DNA of 64,000 bases from Xanthomarina sp. F2636L (GCF_026410195.1 NZ_JAPMLM010000054.1:1-64000), one strand, 5' to 3'. Positions 44,006 to 55,527 are shown, counted from the stretch's first letter. The notes: a model not told the origin generated them from the sequence alone. A program made the numbers and translations.

Positions 44006-45376
44006 ATGCACAAAATTGATATAGATCTAATAGAAATGACCTTAGACGTCATGAAATTTGCTATTGGTAGAATTTCAGCTACCGAGCATCCTATTGGAAA
44101 ACCTAAAAAATACGAAGAACTTAAAGCACTTGTTGGCGAAACAGTTACCGAAAATGGCGTAGGAGGTGAATACGCTTTCAACCTATGGAAGGAGCATTTA
44201 TCCAAAGCAAATGTTCCAGTAGATCACCCTAGAAATTTAGCCTTTGTACCAGCAGCTCCAACCCGTGCCGCTATTATGTTCGATTTAGTGACTTCAGCTT
44301 CAAGCATTCATGGCGCATATTGGATGGAAGGTGCTGGTGGAATTTTTTGTGAAAACGAAGCCATGTCGTGGATTGTGTCCTTAACAGGTTTACCAAAAGG
44401 AGCTTTTGGAGTATTTACAAGTGGAGGAACAGCAGCCAATTTATCGGCTATTGTTACAGCTAGAGAACACTGGAGAGAAGACGAAACTTATTCAAGGGAA
44501 AAAGGATTAATCATAACTTCTATTGGAGCGCATTCTTCAATAAAAGCTATGGCCAAAGTTGCCGATGTAGATATTTTGTTAGTAGATTCTGAGGAAGAAC
44601 TAACAGGAGATGATCTTAGAAAAACAATCGACAAATTAAATTTTCACCAACGAAAACGTCTGTTTGCAGTTGTTGCCACAGGAGGGACAACCAATGCTGG
44701 AATTATTGATGATTTAGATGGAATAGCAGAAGTTTGCGAAAAAGAAAATATTTGGTTTCATGTGGATGCAGCCTACGGTGGAGGTGCTTTGGCAGCAGAT
44801 TCTGTAAGGCCTTTGTTTAATGGAATTGAAAGAGCTGATAGTATTACTATCGATCCACATAAATGGATGTTCTCTCCATACGATTGTGGTGCCGTTATTT
44901 ATAAAGATCCAGAATTAGCTAAAAATGCCCACTCTCAACAAGGCTCGTACTTAGATATTTTTAAAGATGAAGGGGCGCATGGTTTTAATCCAACAGATTA
45001 TCAAATTCAGTTAACACGTCGTGTTCGTGGTTTGCCTTTATGGTTTTCATTAGCTACTCATGGCACTGATCAATATAAAAAATCAGTAGAAAGAGGCATC
45101 GAATTAGCTCAGATTGCTGGTAGATTAATTGACGAAAATCCGAATGTGGAATTAGTTAGAGAGCCAAGTTTATCTTGTGTTCTCTATCGAAGAATAGGAT
45201 GGAAGCCTGAAGATTACACGCATTGGACATACGAAAATCATGAAAAAGGGTTTGCTCTGGTAACGCCTACTAAATGGAAAAATGGCGATACTTTTGAAAC
45301 GGTTTCGCGTTTTTGCTTCATCAATCCAGATACTACAGAAAAAGATATCCAGATGATTTTGGAGTCTATGAATTAA
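44006..45376 (+). CDS. PLP-dependent group II amino acid decarboxylase
   Basis: The 456-residue fold-type I enzyme has TSGGTAANLSA, FHVDAAYGGGAL (Asp254 contacts the PLP ring nitrogen) and DPHKWMF with Lys286 forming the Schiff base. The family includes aromatic-L-amino-acid, glutamate and diaminobutyrate decarboxylases; the exact substrate is open. It follows bshC at 4 bases, but a link to bacillithiol is not known. Confidence 0.9.
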   Translation: MHKIDIDLIEMTLDVMKFAIGRISATEHPIGKPKKYEELKALVGETVTENGVGGEYAFNLWKEHLSKANVPVDHPRNLAFVPAAPTRAAIMFDLVTSASSIHGAYWMEGAGGIFCENEAMSWIVSLTGLPKGAFGVFTSGGTAANLSAIVTAREHWREDETYSREKGLIITSIGAHSSIKAMAKVADVDILLVDSEEELTGDDLRKTIDKLNFHQRKRLFAVVATGGTTNAGIIDDLDGIAEVCEKENIWFHVDAAYGGGALAADSVRPLFNGIERADSITIDPHKWMFSPYDCGAVIYKDPELAKNAHSQQGSYLDIFKDEGAHGFNPTDYQIQLTRRVRGLPLWFSLATHGTDQYKKSVERGIELAQIAGRLIDENPNVELVREPSLSCVLYRRIGWKPEDYTHWTYENHEKGFALVTPTKWKNGDTFETVSRFCFINPDTTEKDIQMILESMN

Positions 45377-45421
45377 TTTCAAAAATTGGTTTGCTAAACT
45401 GATAATTAAAAAATCAATTAC

Positions 45422-45429
45422 TATTTTTG
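45422..45429 (+). promoter_or_regulatory. -7 box (TATTTTTG) almost touching the guaA start
   Basis: TATTTTTG matches TAnnTTTG and ends 3 bases before the ATG at 45433. With the usual distance from the box to the first transcribed base, the mRNA would be leaderless. Confidence 0.5.
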
Positions 45430-45432
45430 CTC

Positions 45433-46968
45433 ATGCAACACAACAAAGTACTTATTTTAGATTTCGGCTCGCAATACACACAGCTTATTGCTCGTCGAGT
45501 AAGAGAACTCAATATTTATTGTGAAATTTATCCATACAATAAAATTCCAAAAGAGGTAGAAGAATACAATGCCGTCATACTTTCTGGGAGTCCTAATTCT
45601 GTAAGAGCAGAAAACGCACTTCATCCAGATTTATCACAAATTAGAGGAAAGAAGCCTTTATTAGCCGTTTGTTATGGAGCGCAATATTTAGCTCATTTTT
45701 CTGGAGGCGAAGTAGCACCTTCAAACACTAGAGAATATGGTCGCGCAAAATTATCATATATTAAACCTAAAGAGGCGTTCTTTAAAAATATAAACGAAGG
45801 ATCACAGGTGTGGATGAGTCATAGCGATACCATAAAAGATCTTCCAACCAACGGGTTGTTATTGGCAAGTACGCACGATGTGAAAAATGCTGCCTATAAA
45901 ATTGAAGATGAAGACACCTATGCCATTCAATTTCACCCGGAAGTATATCATTCAACAGATGGGAAACAGTTATTAGAAAACTTTCTAGTACATATTGCAC
46001 AGGTAGAGCAAGACTGGACACCACAATCTTTTGTGGAAGAAACCGTAGAAGATTTACAAAATAAAATAGGAAACGATAGAGTCGTGCTAGGACTTTCTGG
46101 AGGAGTTGATTCTTCAGTAGCAGCCATGCTATTACACAAGGCCATTGGCAAGAATCTATACTGTATTTTTGTTAATAACGGCTTATTACGAAAAAATGAA
46201 TTTACAGATGTCCTAGATCAATACAAAGATATGGGACTTAATGTAAAAGGTGTGGATGCTTCCACTCGTTTTTTGGATGCACTTGCAGGATTAAGCGATC
46301 CGGAAGAAAAACGTAAAGCTATCGGCCGTGTTTTTATAGAAGTATTTGACGATGAAGCTCATGAAATTTCTGATGTGAAATGGTTGGCTCAAGGGACTAT
46401 ATATCCAGATATTATTGAGAGTGTTTCGGCAACTGGTGGCCCAAGTGCAACCATTAAAAGCCACCATAATGTAGGAGGTTTACCGGATTTTATGAAACTT
46501 AAAATCGTAGAACCTCTTAAAGCCTTGTTTAAAGATGAAGTACGTCGCGTTGGAGCTTCCATGGATATGGATAAAAATCTGTTAGGGCGTCATCCATTTC
46601 CAGGACCTGGATTGGCCATTCGGATTTTAGGAGATATTACTGCCGAAAAAGTTCGTATTTTGCAGGAAGTCGATGCTGTTTTTATTAATGGCTTAAAAGA
46701 ATGGAATTTGTACGATAAGGTATGGCAGGCTGGAGCCATTCTCTTGCCAGTTAATAGTGTAGGAGTCATGGGAGATGAGCGTACGTACGAAAAATGTGTT
46801 GCATTAAGAGCCGTAGAAAGCACGGATGGTATGACTGCAGATTGGGTAAATTTACCATACGAGTTTTTACAAAAAACATCAAACGATATAATAAATAAAG
46901 TAAAAGGCGTTAATAGAGTAGTGTACGATATTAGTTCGAAACCACCTGCTACAATTGAGTGGGAATAA
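45433..46968 (+). CDS. guaA: GMP synthase (glutamine-hydrolysing)
   Basis: GuaA makes GMP from XMP, ATP and glutamine. The class I glutaminase domain (1-190) has [11 protein letters not shown] with nucleophile Cys80. The ATP-pyrophosphatase domain has [13 protein letters not shown], and the C-terminal dimerisation domain ends [14 protein letters not shown]. The 511-residue length is normal. ATG 45433 was chosen over the TTG six bases upstream, since the TTG falls within the promoter box. Confidence 0.98.
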   Translation: MQHNKVLILDFGSQYTQLIARRVRELNIYCEIYPYNKIPKEVEEYNAVILSGSPNSVRAENALHPDLSQIRGKKPLLAVCYGAQYLAHFSGGEVAPSNTREYGRAKLSYIKPKEAFFKNINEGSQVWMSHSDTIKDLPTNGLLLASTHDVKNAAYKIEDEDTYAIQFHPEVYHSTDGKQLLENFLVHIAQVEQDWTPQSFVEETVEDLQNKIGNDRVVLGLSGGVDSSVAAMLLHKAIGKNLYCIFVNNGLLRKNEFTDVLDQYKDMGLNVKGVDASTRFLDALAGLSDPEEKRKAIGRVFIEVFDDEAHEISDVKWLAQGTIYPDIIESVSATGGPSATIKSHHNVGGLPDFMKLKIVEPLKALFKDEVRRVGASMDMDKNLLGRHPFPGPGLAIRILGDITAEKVRILQEVDAVFINGLKEWNLYDKVWQAGAILLPVNSVGVMGDERTYEKCVALRAVESTDGMTADWVNLPYEFLQKTSNDIINKVKGVNRVVYDISSKPPATIEWE

Positions 46969-47059
46969 AATTCCTGAAGGGATAATTCTATTGATAAGAA
47001 TAAATAGCCTTCTGCTTTGAGACTATGAAGTAAGTAAACTGTACACGTATATGTTTAAA

Positions 47060-47091
47060 TGCCATTTTTAATTTTTGGCATAAAAATGGCA
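47060..47091. repeat. Perfect inverted repeat after guaA
   Basis: TGCCATTTTTA and TAAAAATGGCA are 11-base perfect arms around ATTTTTGGCA. The following ATAACTAAAAAGGA is repeated imperfectly at 47205-47220 (ATAACTAAAAAGACA). The region 46969-47240 otherwise holds no gene. The element may be a protein-binding or recombination site. Confidence 0.45.
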
Positions 47092-47240
47092 TAACTAAAA
47101 AGGACGTTTCAATCTCAGCTTGTTAAAAGCTAGAGTTAATAAACTAAATAAGACTGTAATCTTTTGAGAAATGAGGTTGTGATTTAACTCTTAAGATTGT
47201 TGGAATAACTAAAAAGACATTCATTTTCAAGAATATTTCT

Positions 47241-49157
47241 ATGAAAAAAATAATATACATATTATCTTTAGTTTTTATGTTTGGTTGTGCTTCTTCTCAA
47301 GCCCAAGACTTTAAAACACATAAAGTAAAACAAGGTGAAACCATTGAGAATATTGCAAAACTGTATCACGTTTCCGTTAATGATATTTATAGCTTAAATC
47401 CTGATGCGAAAAAGGGGATAAAAACAAATTCAGTCTTAATCATCCCTAAATCTAAAGGTTATAATCCAGCTCCGAAAGCCGTCATTGAGAAAGAGTTGGT
47501 CGGCTTTAAAGAACACCATGTTAGACGAAAGGAAACACTTTATAGCTTAGCCAAAGAATATGATGTTGAAGAAGCTGATATTAAAAAACACAACACGTTT
47601 TTATATGCGAACAACTTACGTAAAGGAGATGACTTAAAAATTCCGGTTTATAAAAAGGTTTTTAAAGTTACAGAACCAGAAGCGACTTCAAAAAAATACA
47701 CTGTTTTGCCCAAAGAAGGCAAATGGCGTATTGCCTATAAATTTGGCATTACTATAGATCAACTAGAAGCTTTAAATCCCGATATGGGCGAGGTCTTAAA
47801 TGTTGGAGATCAAATAAATGTGCCCAACCTAGATGTTAAAGAAGAAAAACCTATAGACGAAACTTATTCCTATTATAAAGTATTACCAAAAGAAGGCTTT
47901 TATAGGCTAAAATTAAAATTGAATCTTGAGCAAGAGCAATTAGAAATTTTAAATCCAGGGCTTAAAGAGTCAGGTTTAAAAGAAGGTATGATTTTAAAGA
48001 TACCTTACAATATTGCTGTAGGAGAAACGATAAACACTAAGGTTGAAGGTGTTGATTTAACAGATAGTATTACTAGTTATAAAAGCAAGCATGTGGTAAT
48101 TATGCTACCTTTTCAACTTCATAAGGTGAATGCAGATTCTCTTCAAGATGCAAAGGGAGAACTTAGCAGAAACCAACTATTAAACATGTCCTTGGATTTT
48201 CATTCAGGAGCATTAATGGCTTTAGATTCAGTTAAAAAGTTAGGAGTTTCTTTAAAGGTAGATGTGTACGACACAAAAAATATGTTGAGCGAAGTAACTC
48301 AGATTCTTAACCTAAACTCCTTTAGTGATGTAGATGTCGTAATTGGACCTTTAATGCAAAATAATATTGAAAAAGTAGCTTCAGAGCTAAAATCATACAA
48401 CATTCCGGTAGTGTCTCCAATCACCAAAAATGTCACACTTTCTGAAAATGTATTTCAATCCAGACCTTCTGAATCTTTATTATATGATAAGATGGTAGAT
48501 TTTGTAAAAAAGGATAGTCTAAAAACCAATGTAATTATTATTTCAGATTTAAAGCATACTAAAGTAAGCAATAACTTAAAGCAAACATTTATGTCTGCAC
48601 CTCAGATATTTTCTAGAAAAAATAAAAAAGGAGAAGACGCTTTTTATATTTTAGACCAGGATATTTTAACTCATTTAAAACCGGGGAAAAATGTGGTGTT
48701 TTTAGAATCTGATAATTCCGGATTTATTTCAAATGTAACTAGTAAATTGAATTCTATGAAGAACAAAGAAAGTAACATCATCTTGGTAACCACCAACTTG
48801 AATGCTGCCTTTGAAGACGATGAGGTTTCTAATTATCACCTTTCTCATTTAGAATGTCATTTTCCTACTATTTCAAAATCTTATAACGAAGACGATAATA
48901 ACTCGTTTGTAAACGCATACAAAAAACGCTATGGAGTAACTCCAAACAAGGTTGCTGTTCGTGGTTTTGATATCACTATGGATATCGTGCTGCGTTTAGT
49001 GAGTTCAGAAGATTTATACCTGTCGGCTATAGAAGCGCCTTTAACGGAATATGTAGAAAATAAATTTGCATATAAAAAGAAGTTTTTAGGCGGCTATTAT
49101 AATGATACCGTTTACCTGGTTAAATATCAGGATTTAAAAATTGTTGAAGTCAATTAA
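47241..49157 (+). CDS. LysM-repeat protein fused to a periplasmic-binding-like domain
   Basis: A signal peptide with a lipoprotein-like FGCASSQAQ is followed by LysM modules at about 25-70 (HKVKQGETIENIAKLYHVSV), 89-135 and, more diverged, 152-195 and 208-255. LysM modules bind peptidoglycan. Residues about 275-638 resemble a type I periplasmic binding protein (KHVVIMLPFQL, VVIGPLMQNNIEKVASEL). This combination suggests a cell-wall-anchored sensor or binding protein. Ligand and partner are unknown. The DUF922 gene follows after a 48-base gap. Confidence 0.88.
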   Translation: MKKIIYILSLVFMFGCASSQAQDFKTHKVKQGETIENIAKLYHVSVNDIYSLNPDAKKGIKTNSVLIIPKSKGYNPAPKAVIEKELVGFKEHHVRRKETLYSLAKEYDVEEADIKKHNTFLYANNLRKGDDLKIPVYKKVFKVTEPEATSKKYTVLPKEGKWRIAYKFGITIDQLEALNPDMGEVLNVGDQINVPNLDVKEEKPIDETYSYYKVLPKEGFYRLKLKLNLEQEQLEILNPGLKESGLKEGMILKIPYNIAVGETINTKVEGVDLTDSITSYKSKHVVIMLPFQLHKVNADSLQDAKGELSRNQLLNMSLDFHSGALMALDSVKKLGVSLKVDVYDTKNMLSEVTQILNLNSFSDVDVVIGPLMQNNIEKVASELKSYNIPVVSPITKNVTLSENVFQSRPSESLLYDKMVDFVKKDSLKTNVIIISDLKHTKVSNNLKQTFMSAPQIFSRKNKKGEDAFYILDQDILTHLKPGKNVVFLESDNSGFISNVTSKLNSMKNKESNIILVTTNLNAAFEDDEVSNYHLSHLECHFPTISKSYNEDDNNSFVNAYKKRYGVTPNKVAVRGFDITMDIVLRLVSSEDLYLSAIEAPLTEYVENKFAYKKKFLGGYYNDTVYLVKYQDLKIVEVN

Positions 49158-49205
49158 AACGCTTAGCTACTTACAATATGATAAAGAATAACAGGTTTAA
49201 ATTTA

Positions 49206-49769
49206 ATGACCATGTGGCTTAAAAGAATTTTAATATGTCCTGTTTTATTAAGTTCTTTTGTCTGTTTCTCACAAAAAGATATGTCTAATATACGCTGGAA
49301 TGATACCTTGCAATTGTCTTGGCAAAATTTTAAAGACCAACCAGACCCAAATACGGATGTTGTTGCAATAACAGCCTCAGGCATGACGTTTCAATATTCT
49401 ATAAAAAAAAGTAACAATATTATTGTAGGTTTTACTTCTAATATTGAAACCAATTTTTACCCTGAGAAATCGTGGTATAAACCAGAGAGAGCAAATGCGC
49501 ATATTTTATCGCATGAGCAACTTCATTTTGATATTACAGAATTACATGCAAGGAGATTTAGACAGCAAATATCTAAGTTAATAGTCTCAAAAAACTTACC
49601 CAAAAACTTAGACATGTTACATAATCAAATTCAAAACGACTTAAAAAACATGCAGGATTTATATGATACAGAAACGGATTATTCAAGGCAAATAGAAGCT
49701 CAAGTTAAATGGCAAAAACAAATAGCTTTAGAATTATCTAATCTGTCAAATTTTAAATCTTCAAATTAA
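49206..49769 (+). CDS. DUF922 family exported putative metalloprotease
   Basis: The 187-residue product has a signal peptide ending FVCFSQ and the putative zinc motif HILSHEQLHFDIT, as in DUF922, a predicted zincin family. Nothing more is known of its substrate. The start may be either of two near methionines. The DUF3820 gene begins two bases after its stop. Confidence 0.82.
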   Translation: MTMWLKRILICPVLLSSFVCFSQKDMSNIRWNDTLQLSWQNFKDQPDPNTDVVAITASGMTFQYSIKKSNNIIVGFTSNIETNFYPEKSWYKPERANAHILSHEQLHFDITELHARRFRQQISKLIVSKNLPKNLDMLHNQIQNDLKNMQDLYDTETDYSRQIEAQVKWQKQIALELSNLSNFKSSN

Positions 49770-49771
49770 TT

Positions 49772-50002
49772 TTGCTACAACCAGATAAAGATTTCCTTAT
49801 TAAATTGGCTCATACTAAGATGCCTTTTGGTAAATATAAAGACCGTTATCTTATAGATTTGCCGGAGTATTATGTGGTCTGGTATCACAATAAAGGGTTT
49901 CCAAAAGGAAAATTAGGGGATATGTTGGAAACCGTTTACGAACTTAAATTAAACGGTTTAGAAGATTTGATTAGAAACATAAAAAGGCAATTTCCCAGAT
50001 AA
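49772..50002 (+). CDS. DUF3820 family small protein (TTG start)
   Basis: The 76-residue product LQPDKDFLIKLAHTKMPFGK continues with YKDRYLIDLPEYYVVWY, the core of DUF3820, annotated in other bacteria as a putative quorum-sensing-regulated factor. The start is TTG, because no ATG precedes the conserved region and the codon lies two bases after the previous stop. The same module ends the exonuclease at 32282-33058. Confidence 0.82.
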   Translation: MLQPDKDFLIKLAHTKMPFGKYKDRYLIDLPEYYVVWYHNKGFPKGKLGDMLETVYELKLNGLEDLIRNIKRQFPR

Positions 50003-50020
50003 GGAAATTGCCGTTTATTT
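49986..50020. terminator. Terminator overlapping the DUF3820 stop codon
   Basis: GGCAATTTCC and GGAAATTGCC pair around CAGATAA, which contains the stop codon. GTTTATTTTTT follows; it is shared with the convergent gene. Confidence 0.8.
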
Positions 50021-50033
50021 TTTAGTGAAAATT

Positions 50034-50615
50034 TTAATCAGCCTTTTCTAAACTAATTGCCATCGCTTCGGCGTAGGTTAAAATAACAACCTGCCCAACA
50101 TGAAGTTTTTGAATGAGCTCTTTGTCTTTCATTTTTATTGAAGTAAAATTCCCATTCGGACCCTCAATATTAACATACATGAAAGGTAGGTTAATAACCT
50201 GAATGGTTACTACAGCTTGAATCACGGCTCCAATAGCTGCACCAGGTTTCAAGTTGGCATCAGCTTTACCTTCTTCAGTTAGAACGACTAAAGGGTTTTT
50301 TAACTCTTCCTCCGTTGGAGCTCGAAATTCAGCTTTTATGTACTTATAAAAGCTAAAAGTAACAACATCTCCAACTTCAATATCGTTAAAACGTTTTACG
50401 TCTTCTCCTGCTGTTACTGTATGTAATTCTCCTTTAGATCCAATAATTGTAACTTCTCGAGTTTCTTTGTTGATTTCAGTAATGGTACCCTTCATTTCAA
50501 CTAGCTCGCTTTGTTCTTTATCTTTTAAATCATGATCGGTATTTTGAGCTAAACTAACCTGAGCAATTAGTAAAAATAGAATTAAACACGTCCAATTGTT
50601 TGTTATAGATTTCAT
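50034..50615 (-). CDS. Exported OB-fold-like protein of unknown function
   Basis: The 193-residue protein has a signal peptide ending QVSLAQ, then two small beta-rich segments (MKGTITEINKETREVTIIG and FMYVNIEGPNGNFTSIKMKD) with KLHVGQVVILTYAEAMAISL near the end. The repeated pattern of a short duplex of strands followed by a GDVVTF-like strand suggests two OB-fold-like modules. No specific family was recognised. Confidence 0.72.
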   Translation of the reverse strand: MKSITNNWTCLILFLLIAQVSLAQNTDHDLKDKEQSELVEMKGTITEINKETREVTIIGSKGELHTVTAGEDVKRFNDIEVGDVVTFSFYKYIKAEFRAPTEEELKNPLVVLTEEGKADANLKPGAAIGAVIQAVVTIQVINLPFMYVNIEGPNGNFTSIKMKDKELIQKLHVGQVVILTYAEAMAISLEKAD

Positions 50616-50754
50616 AAATTAAGTTTTAATTTTTTTAGTGAATAAGTTTGCGTTAAATTTAAGTTTATTTTTTTTATACCCCTGAAAAACAAGTGATTAT
50701 TTTAATTAAATAATTAGAAATAAATTACTTTCAACAATGCCATATTAACGAGTT

Positions 50755-50770
50755 TAATTTTGTAAATTTG
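50755..50770 (+). promoter_or_regulatory. Two abutting -7 boxes before pyrG
   Basis: TAATTTTG (50755-50762) is followed directly by TAAATTTG (50763-50770), 20 bases before the ATG. Either matches TAnnTTTG; no -33 TTG is evident. Confidence 0.5.
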
Positions 50771-50781
50771 CAGGCGTTTAA

Positions 50782-52431
<1,650 letters not shown>

Positions 52432-52536
52432 AAATGGATTAGTTTTTGACTCATCCAAAAGTGTCTTACAATAAAAGAGTTATTAAAATAAACCACCAAA
52501 GTTCTCTTTAATAGAAAAGAAGAGAAATTATTACAT

Positions 52537-54441
52537 ATGGAAGAAAAGAAAATTGACTTAAATTCGATTATCGGATTTGTACTTATTTTTGGAATACTTG
52601 TGTACATGATGTACATGAATAAACCAACAGAAGAAGAGCAAGCAGCTCAAGAACAAGCCAAACAAGAACAAGTTGAAGCTGAGAAAAAAGCCACAGAAAA
52701 AGCAGATACCCTTGTTACAACTGCCGAAGATTTTTCTGCAGCAACTCTTACAGATTCTACACAACTAGTAGCTCTAAACAATAAACTAGGTGCATTTGCC
52801 TATTCTTCAACCTTGCCTTCAGCTACAAACAACGAAACCCTTGTAGAAACAGATGTGTTATCTCTTAAGTTTAGCAATAAAGGTGGTTATTTAACGGAGA
52901 TTAAACTGAAACAATTTGTCGATTTCGATTCTATTCCTATTTACTTAGTTAGAAAAGGCAATACAGATTTCAATATTAATTTTGGAACCACAGATAGCCG
53001 AATTCTAAACACCAAGGATCTTTACTTTCAACCTACGGTTACAAAAAATGGTGAGAATACTGTAGTTTCCATGAAGCTTAAAGTCTCTTCAGAAAAATAT
53101 TTAGAGTATCGTTATGAGCTGAAACCAGACGATTATATGGTAGATTTTACCATTAAATCTCAAGGCTTAAGCAATGTTATTAACAGGTCTCAGGAAGTTA
53201 ATTTAAATTGGACTTTAGACACCTATCGTCACGACCAGAGTATTACTTACGAAAATCGTTATACCCGTTTAACTTACCAATACGATGGTGGGAAAATTGA
53301 TAAACTATCCCAAGCAGGTGAAGATGATGAAATTGTTGAAGATGTAAAATGGTTATCATATAGACAGCATTTCTTTAGTTCTATTTTAGTGTCTAAGGAG
53401 CCTTTAAAAAGCGTAAAAATTACTTCAAAAGATTTAGTAGCTGATGAAGATATCGATACTGTTTTTACAAAACAATTTTATACCAAGTTCCCTTTAACTT
53501 TTGAAGCAGGAGAAATTAATCAACCTTTAAAATTCTATTTTGGACCAACAGATAGTAAAATTTTAAAGACCTATGAAAACAATTTAGACGATAGTATTCC
53601 CTTTGGTTGGGGAATTTTCGGATGGATTAATAAAGCCTTATTTATTCCTTTATTCGGATTCTTAAGTGGCTTTCTTCCATACGGAATTGCCATTATTGTT
53701 ATGACCATTATTATTAAATTATTAATGTCTTTTGTTCAATACAAGCAATTCTTATCTCAGGCAAAATTAAAGGTGTTAAAGCCAGAATTAGATGCTATCA
53801 GAGAAAAGCATAAAGACAATAAAATGAAAGCGCAACAGGAAACTATGGCGCTTCAAAACAAAGCAGGAGCAAGTCCCTTAAGTGGTTGTATTCCTGGATT
53901 AATCCAGTTGCCAGTGTTCTATGCCTTGTTTATGTTTTTTCCTACGGCTTTCGATTTAAGACAGAAAAGTTTCCTTTGGGCAGACGATTTATCATCATAC
54001 GATGCTGTAGCTTATTTGCCATTTAAAATACCATTTTATGGAGACCACGTAAGTTTGTTCCCAATCTTGGCAGCCATTGCTATTTTCTTTTATATGAAAA
54101 TGACAACAGGACAACAAATGGCATCGCAACCAACACAAGAAGGGATGCCTGACATGGCAAAAATGATGAAGTATATGATTTACTTCTCTCCATTAATGAT
54201 GTTATTCTTCTTTAATAACTATGCCTCAGGATTAAGTTTATATTACTTTATTTCAAATACCATTAGTATTGGAATTATGTTGGTTATTAAGAATTATATT
54301 CTTGATGAAGATAAAATTCATGCCCAAATTCAGGTAAATAAAAAGAAGCCTAAAAAACAGAACAAATTCCAAAAGAAAATGGAACAAATGATGGAACAGG
54401 CAGAAGAGCAAAAACAAGCGCAGCAAAAGCGTAAGAAATAA
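52537..54441 (+). CDS. yidC: Membrane protein insertase YidC
   Basis: The 634-residue Gram-negative-type YidC has an N-terminal transmembrane helix, a large periplasmic beta-sandwich (about 60-350) and the conserved core with five helices. The core includes the cytoplasmic coiled loop (QAKLKVLKPELDAIREK) and SPLSGCIPGLIQLPVFYALF. It inserts membrane proteins alone or with Sec. The C-terminus is basic (KPKKQNKFQKKMEQM) and may contact ribosomes. It ends at a strong terminator. Confidence 0.97.
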   Translation: MEEKKIDLNSIIGFVLIFGILVYMMYMNKPTEEEQAAQEQAKQEQVEAEKKATEKADTLVTTAEDFSAATLTDSTQLVALNNKLGAFAYSSTLPSATNNETLVETDVLSLKFSNKGGYLTEIKLKQFVDFDSIPIYLVRKGNTDFNINFGTTDSRILNTKDLYFQPTVTKNGENTVVSMKLKVSSEKYLEYRYELKPDDYMVDFTIKSQGLSNVINRSQEVNLNWTLDTYRHDQSITYENRYTRLTYQYDGGKIDKLSQAGEDDEIVEDVKWLSYRQHFFSSILVSKEPLKSVKITSKDLVADEDIDTVFTKQFYTKFPLTFEAGEINQPLKFYFGPTDSKILKTYENNLDDSIPFGWGIFGWINKALFIPLFGFLSGFLPYGIAIIVMTIIIKLLMSFVQYKQFLSQAKLKVLKPELDAIREKHKDNKMKAQQETMALQNKAGASPLSGCIPGLIQLPVFYALFMFFPTAFDLRQKSFLWADDLSSYDAVAYLPFKIPFYGDHVSLFPILAAIAIFFYMKMTTGQQMASQPTQEGMPDMAKMMKYMIYFSPLMMLFFFNNYASGLSLYYFISNTISIGIMLVIKNYILDEDKIHAQIQVNKKKPKKQNKFQKKMEQMMEQAEEQKQAQQKRKK

Positions 54442-54444
54442 TTT

Positions 54445-54471
54445 AAAGCTGCCACCTTTGGCAGCTTTTTT
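54445..54471 (+). terminator. Terminator after yidC
   Basis: AAAGCTGCCA and TGGCAGCTTT pair around CCTT, followed by a T tract. Confidence 0.9.
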
Positions 54472-54523
54472 GTTATACTATTTTAACGTCCAAGACGTTT
54501 TATAAAGAGTTTAATTTTTTTTA

Positions 54524-55234
54524 ATGAATATGAAACAGATTCTAGTTATTTTATTTTTATTCATTCCAACTATATTCATAGCACAGAACATCAATCAACT
54601 TGATGAAAATGGTAAACGACATGGTATATGGAAAAAGAATTTCGATAAAACCCAAATCATTCGGTATGAAGGTGAGTTTTATCATGGAAAAGAAATTGGG
54701 GTTTTTAAGTTTTATAAAAATATCAACAACGAAGCTGTTTTAACGGCTACCAAACACTTCAACGACAAAGACAATTTAGCTGAAGTAACTTATTATGCTT
54801 CCAACGGAAAAGTAATTAGTAAAGGTATCATGAACGGGAAAGATTATCAAGGCGAATGGACCTACTATCATAAAAATTCCACACAGGTTATGACCTCAGA
54901 ACATTATAACAACCAGGGCCAGTTGGATGGTGAGAGTTTGGTTTATTATAATTCTGGTCAGCTAGCAGAAAAACGAGTTTATAAAGATAATAAACTACAA
55001 GGCAAAGCCACTTGGTATTATGAAAACGGAAATGAAATGAAAACCTATGTTTATAGTAAGGGGCTTTTACATGGGGAAGCCAAATTCTATGATGCCACTG
55101 GCGCATTAGAAATAGAAGGGCAGTACAAAAACGATAGAAAAGATGGGATTTGGAAATACTATAAAAATGGGGAATTAACGGAAGAAAAGGATTTTACAGT
55201 ATATAGTAAAAACCCATATTTGAAGAAGGATTAA
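54524..55234 (+). CDS. MORN-repeat protein (YwqK-like), exported
   Basis: The 236-residue product has a signal peptide ending IFIAQ and about seven repeats of the MORN/YwqK type (GKRHGIWKKNF, GEFYHGKEIGVFKFYK, GQLDGESLVYYNSGQLAEKR). Such proteins are often labelled antitoxins because of YwqK in Bacillus, but no toxin gene is present. A structural or envelope role is likely; the function is unknown. A second MORN-repeat protein lies at 59297-60058. Confidence 0.85.
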   Translation: MNMKQILVILFLFIPTIFIAQNINQLDENGKRHGIWKKNFDKTQIIRYEGEFYHGKEIGVFKFYKNINNEAVLTATKHFNDKDNLAEVTYYASNGKVISKGIMNGKDYQGEWTYYHKNSTQVMTSEHYNNQGQLDGESLVYYNSGQLAEKRVYKDNKLQGKATWYYENGNEMKTYVYSKGLLHGEAKFYDATGALEIEGQYKNDRKDGIWKYYKNGELTEEKDFTVYSKNPYLKKD

Positions 55235-55261
55235 AATGCCTCTAAGGGATTAAAAATATAA

Positions 55262-55297
55262 AAGCTCCTTATAAAAATAAGGAGCTTCACTTTTTTA
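55262..55297 (+). terminator. Hairpin after the MORN-repeat gene
   Basis: AAGCTCCTTA and TAAGGAGCTT pair around TAAAAA, with CACTTTTTT after it. Confidence 0.75.
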
Positions 55298-55507
55298 GGT
55301 ATATCTCAAGTTGAGTAAGCTATTAATCAATCGAAGTAGGAGTCCACCTAAACATAAGTGAAGTAAATATATACAAAATTATCAAGATTTAAAACTTTCA
55401 AAACTTAAAAAACACCATATCCTTTGTAAGTGTCTGTAGGTAAAAAGGTTAAATCAAGTAGTTTTTTATTAAAAACAAGTAAAAGAGTCAGATTTATGTA
55501 AAATCAG

Positions 55508-55515
55508 TATCTTTG
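55508..55515 (+). promoter_or_regulatory. -7 box (TATCTTTG) of mnmA
   Basis: TATCTTTG matches TAnnTTTG, 12 bases before the chosen start codon, so the leader would be very short. Confidence 0.5.
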
Positions 55516-55527
55516 CAAACCAAAATT

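Noticed and set aside
46969-47240. Remnant of an integrated element with integrase after guaA
   Set aside because: Six-frame reading by eye gave no integrase or phage residues; only the inverted repeat and boxes remain, reported as a weak finding.
55298-55507. Possible RNA gene or riboswitch before mnmA
   Set aside because: The 210 bases are AT-rich and unstructured to the eye; only the -7 box close to mnmA is convincing.
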